From contig JAYPUW010000001.1 in the NCBI GenBank assembly GCA_038134285.1, positions 62,001 through 126,000 of the forward strand: a stretch of 64,000 nt of DNA, given 5' to 3'. The notes under the pieces are model-generated. The model saw only the letters and a program-made list of their open reading frames with translations, searched no databases and was not told where the DNA came from. The DNA is from UBA3478 sp038134285 (GTDB taxonomy: Bacteria > Bacteroidota > Bacteroidia > Flavobacteriales > Flavobacteriaceae). A program made the translations under genes and the position numbers. Each line of letters starts with the position of its first letter. Position 1 is the first letter of the stretch. Shown here piece after piece: positions 1 to 9,438 of the stretch.

Positions 1-1
1 A

Positions 2-712
2 TCTGAGTTTGGTAAATTCATCTTGCTGACCAACTTTTACAAGTACGTTTCAAAGTTCGCAGAAATAACCGGAGCTAAAGTTGAAGGAAAGGATACTGTG
101 ATGCCCTCGGCAACCCATAACGGAATAAGCATCATTGATTTTGGTATCGGAAGTCCGAATGCAGCATTGATCATGGACCTACTCATGGCTGTTGATCCAG
201 AGGCTGTTCTCTTCTTGGGTAAATGTGGCGGACTCAAAAAACGCAACCAGATTGGTGACTTTATTCTGCCCATTGGAGCCATTCGCGGAGACGGTACCTC
301 TGACGATTACTTTCCGAAAGAAGTTCCTGCACTTCCTTCTTTCGCATTGCAAAGGGCTATCTCTTCAACCATCAAAGATAATGGCCATAGTTATTGGACG
401 GGTACCGTATTTACCACCAACCGTAGGGTGTGGGAACACGACAAAAAGTTCAAGGCCCATCTGAAAAAGGTGCGAGCCTATGCCATTGATATGGAAACAG
501 CCACGCTTTTCACCGTTGGTTTTCACAACAAGATTCCTACAGGGGCACTCTTGTTGGTGACCGATCAGCCCATGGTGCCCGAAGGGGTTAAATCTATGGC
601 AGCAGATGCTGAGAATAAGGCGCGCTATGATGCCAATCACGTTCAATTAGGCATTAGTTCTTTAAACCAGATCAAAGACAAAGGGGAAACGATTCGGCAT
701 TTGAAATTCTGA
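2..712 (+). CDS. amn: AMP nucleosidase, 3' part (5' end outside window)
   Basis: This enzyme cleaves AMP to adenine and ribose 5-phosphate in the cytoplasm as part of purine salvage. The reading frame is open from base 2, so the gene begins before the window. The TTG at 23 is an internal codon: the residues before it (SEFGKFIL) continue the family sequence. The fold is a nucleoside phosphorylase domain. The glycine-rich stretch LFLGKCGG, the DYFPKEVPALP segment and the AIDMETATLF motif near residue 155 of the visible part contain the purine- and ribose-binding residues typical of the family. About 236 codons are visible, against roughly 258 for the short Bacteroidota form, so only a little of the N-terminus is missing. 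The stop is at 710-712. I am confident of the family; the nucleotide preference is inferred from homology. Confidence 0.88.
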   Translation, partial: SEFGKFILLTNFYKYVSKFAEITGAKVEGKDTVMPSATHNGISIIDFGIGSPNAALIMDLLMAVDPEAVLFLGKCGGLKKRNQIGDFILPIGAIRGDGTSDDYFPKEVPALPSFALQRAISSTIKDNGHSYWTGTVFTTNRRVWEHDKKFKAHLKKVRAYAIDMETATLFTVGFHNKIPTGALLLVTDQPMVPEGVKSMAADAENKARYDANHVQLGISSLNQIKDKGETIRHLKF

Positions 713-784
713 TTATTTGGGCCGCTTTGTCAGTAGGGGTTTAGTTAATATCTGAACTACAAAAATTCTGATTAATGAAGATTT

Positions 785-884
785 NNNNNNNNNNNNNNNN
801 NNNNNNNNNNNNNNNNNNNNNNNNNNNNNNNNNNNNNNNNNNNNNNNNNNNNNNNNNNNNNNNNNNNNNNNNNNNNNNNNNNNN
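785..884. other. Scaffold gap (100 N)
   Basis: Exactly 100 ambiguous bases, the usual placeholder for a gap of unknown true length. Its right edge cuts the 3' end of a tRNA gene. The left edge is AT-rich intergenic sequence downstream of the AMP nucleosidase. The missing DNA may hold the tRNA's last acceptor bases and possibly further tandem tRNA genes, but nothing in the window shows this. Confidence 0.95.
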
Positions 885-957
885 GGTGTTGGGGGATTCG
901 AACCCTCGACCTCTACCCTGTCAAGGTAGCGCTCTAAACCAACTGAGCTAAACACCC
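885..957 (-). tRNA. tRNA-Val (GAC anticodon), 3' end lost in gap
   Basis: Read on the minus strand, the gene starts GGGTGTT and folds into a tRNA cloverleaf. The D-arm is GCTC...GAGC. The anticodon stem is CTACC/GGTAG around the loop TTGACAG, which places GAC at positions 34-36 and assigns valine. The T-loop is TTCGAAT. The 3' acceptor strand AACACC pairs with the 5' strand, and the last pairing base and discriminator fall inside the N gap, so the gene is incomplete by one or two bases. The second T-stem pair looks like an A-C mismatch. The 5' end lies only 6 bp after the stop codon of the upstream fucosidase gene, in the same direction. Confidence 0.9.
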
Positions 958-963
958 TAAAAG

Positions 964-2376
964 CTACTCTAAATCAGGAGCGCGGTGAAGGGCCACCTCT
1001 GCAATTCGAACCGGTGATTTAGCTTCAGTGACTTCGAAGGCAACTCCAGTTACGATTTGCGTGTCAAAGGTAATCATCCGTTTGTTTCCGACCGTTGTTC
1101 CTTCGTATACATTTTTATAGTTGCCGGATTCATCCGCCACAAAAAAGCGGAACGACTGAATATGTTGGCCAAACTGAATAGCCTCTTGTACTGAAAATAG
1201 ATTGGCCTCTATAGGAGTTGCAAGTTCTATTTCGATGCGTTGTGTTTCACCAGATTCAAGTAGCTCAAAGGTGTTTCGGTCACCGTCACTTAGTTCATTC
1301 GAGTAAGCTGATGCTACTAAGTTTTGAGCAAATGTGGCGTCGAGTTGATCCTTGAGTCCCATAAGGCGTTCTGCATCAGTCTCATACACGAGTCCGCGTC
1401 GATCCACCGGAAGGTTGAGGAGTAGATTGCTGTTGAGTCCGACAGAATTGAGGTAAATATCCCATAGGTGGGCTACCGTTTTGACCTTGTCGTCTTCTGA
1501 GGCATGGTAGAACCATCCGGGGCGTATCGAGACATCGGTTTCTGTGGGGACCCAATGTGTTCCTTCTTCCTGACCTGCTGAGAAACGATCAAAATCGGGC
1601 ATTCCAGCATATACGCTATCGCGATACAGCGTAGACCAGCTGGTTTGATTGGCATAACCTTTTTCGTTACCTACCCATCGGATGTCAGGTCCGGCATCTG
1701 AGAACATGACCGCATCGGGTTGATATTGGCGCACTAAGGCGTGTGTATTGGGCCAATCATAATAGGTTAATTTATCGACCTTACGACTTTCGTAGGCTCC
1801 ACCATAATATCCGTCTCCGCCATTTGCTCCATCGAACCACACCTCGAATAGCGGGCCGTATAGGGTCAACAATTCAGTGAGTTGATTGCGGTAATAGGTG
1901 ATATAGGCCTCGGTTCCATAATCAGGATGATTGCGGTCCCATGGAGAGAGGTATACTCCCATTTTCAATTCGTATTTATCGCAAGAGGCGCGAAGCTCTT
2001 TTAAGAGGTCGCCCTTGCCATCTCGCCAAGGGCTGTTCTTTACCGAATGTTCGGTGTAAGCACTAGGCCACAAGGCAAAGCCGTCGTGGTGCTTCGCAGT
2101 TATGATAATCCCCTTCATTCCGGCTTCTTTTGCCACTCGTGCCCATTGGTCGGTATCGAGCTCTGTAGGATTAAATAGCTCCGGAGACTCATCGCCAAAT
2201 CCCCACTCTTTATCGGTGAACGTATTTATACTAAAATGAACGAAGGCATAATACTCTAGGTCTTGCCAGTTCAATTGGCGAGCAGAGGGTACCACAGCCT
2301 GCTCTTTTGGCGGTGCAGGATCACAAGAATTAAGAAAAAGTACTATGCTGAATAGCCCGAAGTAATAGGTTCTCAT
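964..2376 (-). CDS. Alpha-L-fucosidase, GH29 lipoprotein
   Basis: Predicted retaining alpha-L-fucosidase of glycoside hydrolase family 29, releasing fucose from glycans at the cell surface or in the periplasm. The N-terminus is a lipoprotein signal with Cys18 as the lipidated residue (LNSC). The catalytic TIM barrel spans about residues 33-345. It includes the KHHDGF motif at 95-100, which is typical of the fucose-binding site, and Asp182 in VWFDGANG, the expected nucleophile. The C-terminal 110 residues resemble a discoidin-like beta-sandwich, often present in GH29 enzymes. The acid/base glutamate cannot be placed by eye. The 470-residue length is normal. The gene stands alone and diverges from the DUF4249 gene. 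Cleavage of alpha-1,3/1,4-linked fucose (subfamily B) is possible but unproven. Confidence 0.9.
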   Translation of the reverse strand: MRTYYFGLFSIVLFLNSCDPAPPKEQAVVPSARQLNWQDLEYYAFVHFSINTFTDKEWGFGDESPELFNPTELDTDQWARVAKEAGMKGIIITAKHHDGFALWPSAYTEHSVKNSPWRDGKGDLLKELRASCDKYELKMGVYLSPWDRNHPDYGTEAYITYYRNQLTELLTLYGPLFEVWFDGANGGDGYYGGAYESRKVDKLTYYDWPNTHALVRQYQPDAVMFSDAGPDIRWVGNEKGYANQTSWSTLYRDSVYAGMPDFDRFSAGQEEGTHWVPTETDVSIRPGWFYHASEDDKVKTVAHLWDIYLNSVGLNSNLLLNLPVDRRGLVYETDAERLMGLKDQLDATFAQNLVASAYSNELSDGDRNTFELLESGETQRIEIELATPIEANLFSVQEAIQFGQHIQSFRFFVADESGNYKNVYEGTTVGNKRMITFDTQIVTGVAFEVTEAKSPVRIAEVALHRAPDLE

Positions 2377-2487
2377 AACACAAACTTGGATAAAAAAAAG
2401 ATAGGTGCCAAAAGCTAATTCGCCTATAAAAATTCAATTCTTGATCTTTTTAACACTGGTTCGCGTTGAAAATGTAGATATTGCCAC

Positions 2488-3690
2488 ATGTTTCTTAAAA
2501 GAAGGTGGGCGTTAAGCCGAGCCATATTAGCCCTTACAGGGCTATTTGCATTATTAAACGCCTGTGTTGAGGCAGTACCTCCAGAATTTAATTTTGAAGA
2601 CGATTTAATCATCATCGACGCTCTCGTCTCGACGGCGGCAGGCACAAGCTATGCTAAAGTGCAGCAGACGAGTTATGAATTTGGGCTTTACCGTTCAAAA
2701 CACATTAGCGGTTGCACGGTCACCTTAATTAATGAAGATACTCAAGAACGCGAGCAGCTTTTCGAGAGTGAAGGAAGCTACATCGTAGATCCTTCTTTTA
2801 GAGTTCAGTCAGGCTCGAAATGGTATATAGAGGTACAGCTACCCAATGGTCAAACCTTTCGATCTACTACTGAGACTGCGCCAGAAGAGGTTTCCATTAC
2901 AAATATTAAAGAAAACTTCAATCCAGAGATGCTCTATGATGAGGGTACAGAAAGTTATACTTCTGGACATGAGATACGCATAAACTTTGATGATCCTGAA
3001 AGTCATCGCAACTTTTTCTTTTACCAATATAGAGCCTATGAACAAGAGGTCTATTGTATGTTATGCGAATATGGGGTATACCGAAATGGTGAATGTCTCT
3101 CTCAAATCAACAATCCAGCCTTAACCAAAGAATACTACACTTATTTATGTGATGTTCCTTGCTGGAAGATCAGCTACAATCAAGATATCAATATCTTCAG
3201 TGACGAATTTACTAATGGGAAGTCGGTAGAGAATTTGCTCGTGGCAAAAGTTCCATTTACCTCAAAGCAAGACATATTAGTCGAAGTATTGCAACTCAAC
3301 ATTTCACAAGACGCCTACAAGCACTACCGCACCATTAAAGATCTGGTAGATAACAACAGTGGATTCAATGCGCCACTGCCAGCCGCACTTATCGGTAATT
3401 TCACCGACTTAAGTAATCCAGATCAGATCGCTTTAGGACGATTTACCGCAGCAGCCGCTGTAACAGAGACCATTTTTATTAGAAGAAGCCTCAGAGATGA
3501 ACCCTTGAGTGGAGATTTCAAATCCCCTCAACCAGAAATTCTTGGAGATCCCGTTCCACAACCCTTAACGTATATAGCGCCATGCATTGAGAGCATCTAC
3601 CGCACCTCAGACCTAGATGCAAAACGTCTGCGCTATTTTAAAGGGACAGCCATTCTCGAAGGGTCTACTAATCTAACCAACACCCCTTAA
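2488..3690 (+). CDS. DUF4249 family lipoprotein
   Basis: A 400-residue outer-membrane-associated lipoprotein of the DUF4249 family. The signal peptide ends at a lipobox (ALLNAC) and is followed by the family's opening pattern: a short acidic linker, then DLIIIDALVSTAAG, which starts a beta-rich domain. Four cysteines cluster around residues 190-230, possibly forming disulfides. The stop lies 5 bp before the start of a TonB-dependent receptor gene, so the two are almost certainly co-transcribed. DUF4249 proteins are regularly encoded beside such receptors in Bacteroidota and are thought to be their surface-exposed partners, as SusD is for SusC. The substrate is unknown. Confidence 0.85.
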   Translation: MFLKRRWALSRAILALTGLFALLNACVEAVPPEFNFEDDLIIIDALVSTAAGTSYAKVQQTSYEFGLYRSKHISGCTVTLINEDTQEREQLFESEGSYIVDPSFRVQSGSKWYIEVQLPNGQTFRSTTETAPEEVSITNIKENFNPEMLYDEGTESYTSGHEIRINFDDPESHRNFFFYQYRAYEQEVYCMLCEYGVYRNGECLSQINNPALTKEYYTYLCDVPCWKISYNQDINIFSDEFTNGKSVENLLVAKVPFTSKQDILVEVLQLNISQDAYKHYRTIKDLVDNNSGFNAPLPAALIGNFTDLSNPDQIALGRFTAAAAVTETIFIRRSLRDEPLSGDFKSPQPEILGDPVPQPLTYIAPCIESIYRTSDLDAKRLRYFKGTAILEGSTNLTNTP

Positions 3691-3695
3691 GCCTC

Positions 3696-6107
3696 ATGAA
3701 TAGAATCCAACACCTTTTCTTGATGTGCGTGCTATGCCTTGGGGTAGGAACGCCTGTGTTCGGCCAAGATTTCGCCCTTTCTGTGAGCGTGTTCGACGCA
3801 GAAACCAAAGAGCCTCTTAGCGGTGTCACCGTATACATCACCGAGTGCGAATGCGGAGGCATCACCAATCCTAGCGGCATATTTGTCAAACGACTCGATA
3901 CCGGGACCTACGAGCTGACGTTCGATTATTTGGGATACGCCACACAAACCCTGCGCGTAGAACTTAAAGGAAATGAGTCGCTCAAAATAGGGATGGAGGT
4001 CACCCAAGAACAGCTGTCTGAGGTAGTGTTGACCGCTAAAAAACGTAATCAGAACGTTGAAAGCCCACAGATGGGAGTCTTTGAATTGAGTAGTCGCGAA
4101 CTCGCCAAAATGCCGGCAGCTTTAGGAGAGTTTGATGTCTTACGCAGTATTACCATGATGGCCGGGGTGAACAACGCCGGAGACATCAGTAACGGAGTTT
4201 CTATTCGAGGGGGATCACTAGACCAGAACCTCATGCTGCTCGAGTCTGCTCCAGTATTTAATCCGACTCACCTCTTTGGCTTGTTCTCTGTTTTTACTCC
4301 TGAGGTAATCTCTGGGGTAGACATTTACCGCGCCAATATCCCCGCGAAATACGGTGGGCGTATCGCCTCGGTGGTGGATGTAAAAATTAATAATCCGTAT
4401 ACCGATTCGTTTCAATTCGAGGGCGGAATAGGACTCATCTCAAGCCGTCTGTCACTTACCACTCCTATCATCAAAGACAAACTGATGCTTCTCGCAGGAG
4501 GACGTGTAGGGTTCAGTGATTTGCTATTTCCCCTACTCGTACCACGCTTAAAAAACACTAGAGCTAATTTCTCTGATCATACGATCAAACTTCTCTATCT
4601 ACCCAGTGCCGAAGACCAGATTACCTATACCAATTTCTATTCTAAGGATTTCTATCAGCTCGATTTAATATCATCCATTGAGAACATCGTCTCATCGGCC
4701 AATCAGTACGATTTCAGCACCATGAATCACACGCTAAAATGGCTGCACACCTTTGAGAACAACACTAATTTGACGACCAAACTCGTTTCAAGCGATTACC
4801 AACCCAAGAATCTGTTTCCTGAGGTAGACAGTGACAATGTGATTCGTTACGAATCAAGCATTCAATACCTCAGCGGCCAAATTGAGTACCTCAACAACCA
4901 AACGGGTGAAGTCGACTACTACCTCGGAGCACAATTCAACAGGTATCATATTGAACCTGGTAAACTAGATCCTGGTGTAGGCAATTCGATCAATCCGGTA
5001 AATCTTGGCCAAGAACTCGGAGACGAGTGGTCGGTTTACGGAAGCGCAGATGTATCAATCTCTCCTAAATTGACCCTATCGACAGGCTTTAGGCTCTCGC
5101 AATTCAATCTTGTAGGGCCCTACGAAGAGGCGCGCTATGACGCTGACCAGAACTACGAGGGTAGCATTCAATATCAATCGGGAGAAAGAGTGGTGAGTTA
5201 CACCTATCCAGAACCGCGACTGGGGCTAAATTGGATGGTAGGTGAGCGTGCTTCATTTAAGGCAAGCTATGCCCGCATGTATCAGTACATTCAAAACATT
5301 TATAATACAAATACGCCACTGCCGACCTCGCGTTGGAAGATATCCGACCGCTATGTAAAACCGCAACAAAACGATACCTACGGATTTGGATTTTATAAAG
5401 ACTTCGACCGCCAAGGGCTCGAATTGTCTGCCGAGACCTATTACCGCAACACCACTAACAATCTCACTTACAAGCCAGGCGCAGACTTCTTTTTGTCTAG
5501 ATCAATAGAAACCGAAGTGGTTCAGGCCGACGGTCGTTCTTATGGATTCGAATTCGGACTTCATAAAAACAGCGGACGCTTCAACGGTTTTGTAAACTAT
5601 ACCTGGGCGCGAAGCCTACTGCAGACCAACGAGGTGAATCCTGATGACCGGATCAACAACAATGCGTGGTATGCTTCAGACTTTGACCGTCCGCACACCC
5701 TAAATGCCACGCTGAATTTTGAAGGGGATCTGTACAATAAAATCAGCTTCAATTTTGTCGGCCAAACGGGTAGACCTTACACCATTGCGAATGGGGTGTA
5801 TAAACAGCAGAATGTAACCATCCCGATCTACCTAAATCGGAATAATGCGCGACTCCCCACCTACCACCGATTAGATTTCTCTTGGACCATTGCCTACAGC
5901 AAAGACCCCAAACGCCGATTCAAAGGGGACTGGGTCTTCACCATTTATAACATATACGGACGCAAAAATCCATTTAACATCTATTACGCTCAGCGCAACG
6001 GTGGGGTCGACGGCAGCGTCTTTTTAAGCAGCCCATTAGGCTCCTACGAGCTCACGGCACTAAGAGGAACCTTAGTGTCGCTTTCGTACAATTTCAGGTT
6101 TAAGTAG
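3696..6107 (+). CDS. TonB-dependent receptor with carboxypeptidase-regulatory-like N-domain
   Basis: An 803-residue outer-membrane receptor that imports a ligand using energy from TonB. A signal peptide ends near residue 24 (VFGQ). It is followed by a carboxypeptidase-regulatory-like beta-sandwich (about 27-105, with LSGVTVYITECECGGITNPSG), a plug domain (about 120-235, with the GVSIRGGSLDQNLMLLE segment) and a beta-barrel to the end, closing in an aromatic-rich terminal strand (LSYNFRFK). It follows the DUF4249 gene by 5 bp. This receptor type differs from SusC and often has DUF4249 as its partner. The ligand cannot be read from the sequence. Its stop codon abuts the stop codon of the converging acetyltransferase gene with no bases between. 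Confidence 0.88.
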   Translation: MNRIQHLFLMCVLCLGVGTPVFGQDFALSVSVFDAETKEPLSGVTVYITECECGGITNPSGIFVKRLDTGTYELTFDYLGYATQTLRVELKGNESLKIGMEVTQEQLSEVVLTAKKRNQNVESPQMGVFELSSRELAKMPAALGEFDVLRSITMMAGVNNAGDISNGVSIRGGSLDQNLMLLESAPVFNPTHLFGLFSVFTPEVISGVDIYRANIPAKYGGRIASVVDVKINNPYTDSFQFEGGIGLISSRLSLTTPIIKDKLMLLAGGRVGFSDLLFPLLVPRLKNTRANFSDHTIKLLYLPSAEDQITYTNFYSKDFYQLDLISSIENIVSSANQYDFSTMNHTLKWLHTFENNTNLTTKLVSSDYQPKNLFPEVDSDNVIRYESSIQYLSGQIEYLNNQTGEVDYYLGAQFNRYHIEPGKLDPGVGNSINPVNLGQELGDEWSVYGSADVSISPKLTLSTGFRLSQFNLVGPYEEARYDADQNYEGSIQYQSGERVVSYTYPEPRLGLNWMVGERASFKASYARMYQYIQNIYNTNTPLPTSRWKISDRYVKPQQNDTYGFGFYKDFDRQGLELSAETYYRNTTNNLTYKPGADFFLSRSIETEVVQADGRSYGFEFGLHKNSGRFNGFVNYTWARSLLQTNEVNPDDRINNNAWYASDFDRPHTLNATLNFEGDLYNKISFNFVGQTGRPYTIANGVYKQQNVTIPIYLNRNNARLPTYHRLDFSWTIAYSKDPKRRFKGDWVFTIYNIYGRKNPFNIYYAQRNGGVDGSVFLSSPLGSYELTALRGTLVSLSYNFRFK

Positions 6108-6668
6108 TCAGGAATTCTTCCAGTCCCACAGTACTAGGGTCCAAGACGACTCTTGATGCTTTACGGTACCAATGACCTGAAAACCTGATTTCTCATGGGC
6201 CCGAAGTGATCTCGGATTCTTCTCATCTACGTCGGTGATCAGATAATCGTATCGAGCGGAGTGCTCATTGCGATAGGCATTGTACATACGCTGCACCAAA
6301 CCTTGCCCGGTATGCGACTGGGCCACGCAGAGTTGACCTACCAAGCAAAAAGAGAGTTCATTAAGCGGACGACCGGCATATGAAAAGTCAGCTAGCTGAT
6401 CGACAAAGTCGTTAATGAGTGGATGCAAGTGCTTAATCTCTGGGATTACCACCAGTGCGTATCCCACTACACAACCCTCATCTACCGCTATGACTGAAGG
6501 GTATACCTTTTGGATCGCGGTCAGAAACTCTAGTGTGTATTTAAAGGTGACAAAACCCTGGGCTGCCTGTTGTTCAGGTGTGAGATTCTCTTTTAGATTT
6601 TGATCGTGCAGCACCTTGATTCCCTTGACTTCATCAAGAGTCTCAACAAACTTAACCGTAACTGCCAT
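6108..6668 (-). CDS. GNAT family N-acetyltransferase
   Basis: A 186-residue cytoplasmic acetyltransferase of the GNAT fold. The acetyl-CoA-binding motif A is visible as LVGQLCVAQSHTGQGLVQRMY (about residues 109-128), where QSHTGQGL matches the Q/RxxGxG/A signature. It is followed by the C-terminal beta-alpha segment ending in EKSGFQVIGTV, typical of the family. The acceptor substrate is unknown. It starts 3 bp after the stop of the upstream dipeptidase gene and probably shares its transcript. Its end meets the end of the TonB receptor gene with no spacing. Confidence 0.82.
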   Translation of the reverse strand: MAVTVKFVETLDEVKGIKVLHDQNLKENLTPEQQAAQGFVTFKYTLEFLTAIQKVYPSVIAVDEGCVVGYALVVIPEIKHLHPLINDFVDQLADFSYAGRPLNELSFCLVGQLCVAQSHTGQGLVQRMYNAYRNEHSARYDYLITDVDEKNPRSLRAHEKSGFQVIGTVKHQESSWTLVLWDWKNS

Positions 6669-6671
6669 AGA

Positions 6672-7964
6672 TTACTCCTCAGACCAACCGGAACTGACTG
6701 CCTCAACCTCGTCTAGAACTCTGAGCAGATTTTCGCCCCATAGCTTTGCGATTTCTTCTTCAGAATACCCGCGCTTAACAAGCTCAGTAGTTACGTTAAG
6801 GGTTTCTGATGCATCGTTCCAGCCTGTGATTCCTCCACCTCCATCAAAATCAGATGAGATACCTACGTGATCGATTCCGATAAGATCGACCATATAATCA
6901 ATATGGTCTACAAAATCAGCAACCGTAACCCCTTCAGAGGCCTCTGGATCATCTAAAGCCAAAGCCTCTGCCGCAATGTAGATCTCATAGGCATATTCCA
7001 TGAAAGCCACGCGCTCTTCTGCACTCAATGAACGCATTTCTTGACGCTCGTACCAAGCCAATCCTTTTTCTTCGGCTAGCTTCTTGCGCAAGGCACTCAT
7101 GTACTGATTTCGAGCATTGTGCTTTTCGGTGTTGACGTAAGACGAAAAAGCCACCGTTTGCACCACGCCCCCATTTTCTTTCATCCATAGCAATTGCTCA
7201 TCATCGAGATTTCTTGAATGATCGCATAGGGCACGAGCTGAAGAATGCGAAGCAATGATTGGAGCCTTTGTGATTTCAATCATTTGCCTCATCGCCTCTT
7301 TAGACGGATGCGAAACATCAACCATAATCCCCAAACGGTTCATTTCAACCACAGCCTGCTTACCGAGTTCACTTAAACCGTTGTGTAAAAAGCCATCCTG
7401 TTCACCCGTATTCGAGTCAGAGAACTGACTGTGCCCGTTGTGTGCCAGTGAAACGTAACGCGCTCCAAGGGCGTGATATTTCTCAAAATTTGAAAGGTCT
7501 TCTCCCATCGGATAAGCGTTTTCGACACCTATCATGGCTACCTTTTTTCCGGATGCCACCGCCGCTCTCACCTCAGCTGATGAGGTCGCCAACTCGATTT
7601 GGTCTGGAGCAAAATCGGTAGTTAGACGATGAATCGCCTCAAACTTAGACAATGCATTTTCTTCGGCGGCCTCATAGCCCTCTGGGGTCAGTGGCCCTTG
7701 GCCAGTGTAGACAATAAGCCATGAAACGTCGAGACTTCCTTCGGTCATCTTCGGCAGATTCACCTGAGTGTTTAATCTTTGAGTGTAGTTCAGGCTATCG
7801 GTAAAGTTGGCCACATTAATGTCGTCGTGGGTATCAATCGTAATCACCGCATCGTGAATGCGTGCCGCCTTATCTTCTAAAGATTCTGCCTCAGCCTTAT
7901 TGGCATTTGAGGCGCATGAGGCCAACACATACAGTGCTGCCGTAGCATAGATCATTCTTTTCAT
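6672..7964 (-). CDS. Membrane dipeptidase (renal dipeptidase family, M19) lipoprotein
   Basis: A 430-residue zinc dipeptidase of peptidase family M19, predicted to hydrolyse dipeptides, including ones with a C-terminal D-residue, in the periplasm. The lipobox is VLASC with Cys17. Metal ligands are visible: His46 and Asp48 in TIDTHDDIN, the bridging Glu in MIGVENAYPM, and the two His in VDVSHPSK and IIASHSSAR. A substrate-binding Asp lies in HVGISSDFDGGGG. It is the second gene of a probable operon, 9 bp after an M20 amidohydrolase gene and 3 bp before a GNAT gene. The neighbourhood suggests salvage of peptides or amino-acid conjugates. Confidence 0.9.
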   Translation of the reverse strand: MKRMIYATAALYVLASCASNANKAEAESLEDKAARIHDAVITIDTHDDINVANFTDSLNYTQRLNTQVNLPKMTEGSLDVSWLIVYTGQGPLTPEGYEAAEENALSKFEAIHRLTTDFAPDQIELATSSAEVRAAVASGKKVAMIGVENAYPMGEDLSNFEKYHALGARYVSLAHNGHSQFSDSNTGEQDGFLHNGLSELGKQAVVEMNRLGIMVDVSHPSKEAMRQMIEITKAPIIASHSSARALCDHSRNLDDEQLLWMKENGGVVQTVAFSSYVNTEKHNARNQYMSALRKKLAEEKGLAWYERQEMRSLSAEERVAFMEYAYEIYIAAEALALDDPEASEGVTVADFVDHIDYMVDLIGIDHVGISSDFDGGGGITGWNDASETLNVTTELVKRGYSEEEIAKLWGENLLRVLDEVEAVSSGWSEE

Positions 7965-7973
7965 TCGTATCCT

Positions 7974-9401
7974 TTAGTTTTGAATGGGTGGTGGTCCGTC
8001 GATCATCGGCTGGTATACCACGTCTCCTTTTCGTTCTTTAAACTCTTGTTTGATTTCGTTGACCGCTTTCGGGCTTTGAAAGAGATCAACCATGGTCATC
8101 CCCATGGCCTTTGCGGCGTGTACCATGCCTTTATGCCCTATGCTCATACCACCACAAGCAACGACGGCCCATGAGTGCCAAGGCGTGTCTTTAGGTGCAA
8201 CCGTCACGCTCAAATTGATGTTAGGTACGTTCCAGCTTACATCCCCTACATCTGTAGAGCCTCCACCTGGATTCTCGCGAGTAGGTAATAACGGATGTAT
8301 GGCACTGTCCATTCCGACTTGAGGTTTTCCTGTGGCCTCTTGAATCGCCTTACCAAAAGCTTCTTCTTCATCAGTATAAGTGATAGGGCCCAAAAGTTCA
8401 AGATTGTTTTGCATGAGCTCTCCACCTTTTCGGTTCACGAGCACCTCATAAATTCCTGAAATCAGCGATATTTTATAATCCACGTTAGCCATGATAGCCG
8501 CTCCTTCTGCCATCTCTCGAACACGGTCGTAGACGGGCTTCATTCCTTCTCGCTTTGAATCGCGTACCCTGACCCATAGCTTTGAATAGTCCGGAACCAC
8601 ATTGACAACCTGACCTCCGTCTTGAATGTGGTAGTGTATACGAACACTAGGTTTGATATGCTCTCTGTAATAATTGATTCCAGTGGTGTAAAGCTCTAGG
8701 GCATCAGAGGCAGATCGTCCGTTCCATGGGTCTGAAGAAGCGTGCGCCGCTTGGCCAAAAAACTCGACCTTAAAGTCAACCAAAGCCAATGTACTTTGCA
8801 CATCTGCCTCGGTATTTGGTCCGGGGTGCCAGCTGACATTCACGTCTACACCGTCCCATATTCCTTCTTTAACCATCCAAATTTTACCAAAAAACTTCTC
8901 TTCAGAAGGTGTTCCGATAAACTTCACCGTTCCTTTAAGGCGTCCGGCTTCGATCTGTTCTTTGATCGCTATGGCTGCACCTAATGAGGCGGCTCCGAAG
9001 AGGTTGTGTCCGCATCCGTGACCCGCAGCACCTTCATTCAAAGGTTCTTTGATCGGAGAAGCCTTCTGCGAAATCCCTGGCAAGGCATCAAACTCTCCCA
9101 ACACTGAAATCACCGGTGAGCCGCTGCCGTAAGTTGCCACAAATGCAGTTGGAATTCCGGCCACACCACGTTCTACCTGTAACCCTTGGGCCTCGGCATA
9201 GTCAGCCAAAATACGTGCCGATTCATGCTCCTCAAAGGCGGTCTCTGCAAGGGCCCATATCGAATCGCTAATCGCGATCAATGCCTGTTCGTGGGCCTCT
9301 ACCGAAGCCATGATGGCTTTCTTTTCGCGGTTGAGTTTTTGAGAAAAACTTGAGGCACTAAATGTTAATGCCAAAAGAGAAAGAAGGATAGATTTTTTCA
9401 T
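7974..9401 (-). CDS. M20 family amidohydrolase, AbgB-like, exported
   Basis: A 475-residue metallo-amidohydrolase of peptidase family M20, subfamily D, most like aminobenzoyl-glutamate hydrolase subunit B. It has an N-terminal signal peptide (LLALTFSASSFSQ), so it acts outside the cytoplasm. Metal-site motifs are visible: GEFDALPG, GHGCGHNLFGAA, the Glu-Glu pair in GTPSEEKF, and the His in WHPGPN. A late GSTDVGDVSW segment and the C-terminal GHKGMVHAAK stretch are characteristic of AbgB proteins. The central dimerisation domain lies around residues 200-330. It is the first gene of the M20-M19-GNAT set. The substrate is probably an N-acyl amino acid or peptide conjugate, which the sequence alone does not settle. 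Confidence 0.86.
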   Translation of the reverse strand: MKKSILLSLLALTFSASSFSQKLNREKKAIMASVEAHEQALIAISDSIWALAETAFEEHESARILADYAEAQGLQVERGVAGIPTAFVATYGSGSPVISVLGEFDALPGISQKASPIKEPLNEGAAGHGCGHNLFGAASLGAAIAIKEQIEAGRLKGTVKFIGTPSEEKFFGKIWMVKEGIWDGVDVNVSWHPGPNTEADVQSTLALVDFKVEFFGQAAHASSDPWNGRSASDALELYTTGINYYREHIKPSVRIHYHIQDGGQVVNVVPDYSKLWVRVRDSKREGMKPVYDRVREMAEGAAIMANVDYKISLISGIYEVLVNRKGGELMQNNLELLGPITYTDEEEAFGKAIQEATGKPQVGMDSAIHPLLPTRENPGGGSTDVGDVSWNVPNINLSVTVAPKDTPWHSWAVVACGGMSIGHKGMVHAAKAMGMTMVDLFQSPKAVNEIKQEFKERKGDVVYQPMIDGPPPIQN

Positions 9402-9438
9402 AAAAACGATTTAATGAAAGATATAAATTCAGCGTCGA

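Noticed and set aside
713..955. Open frame reading through the gap and the tRNA on the minus strand
   Set aside because: It consists of translated tRNA-Val and unknown bases. The tRNA fold explains the sequence and no protein family is matched.
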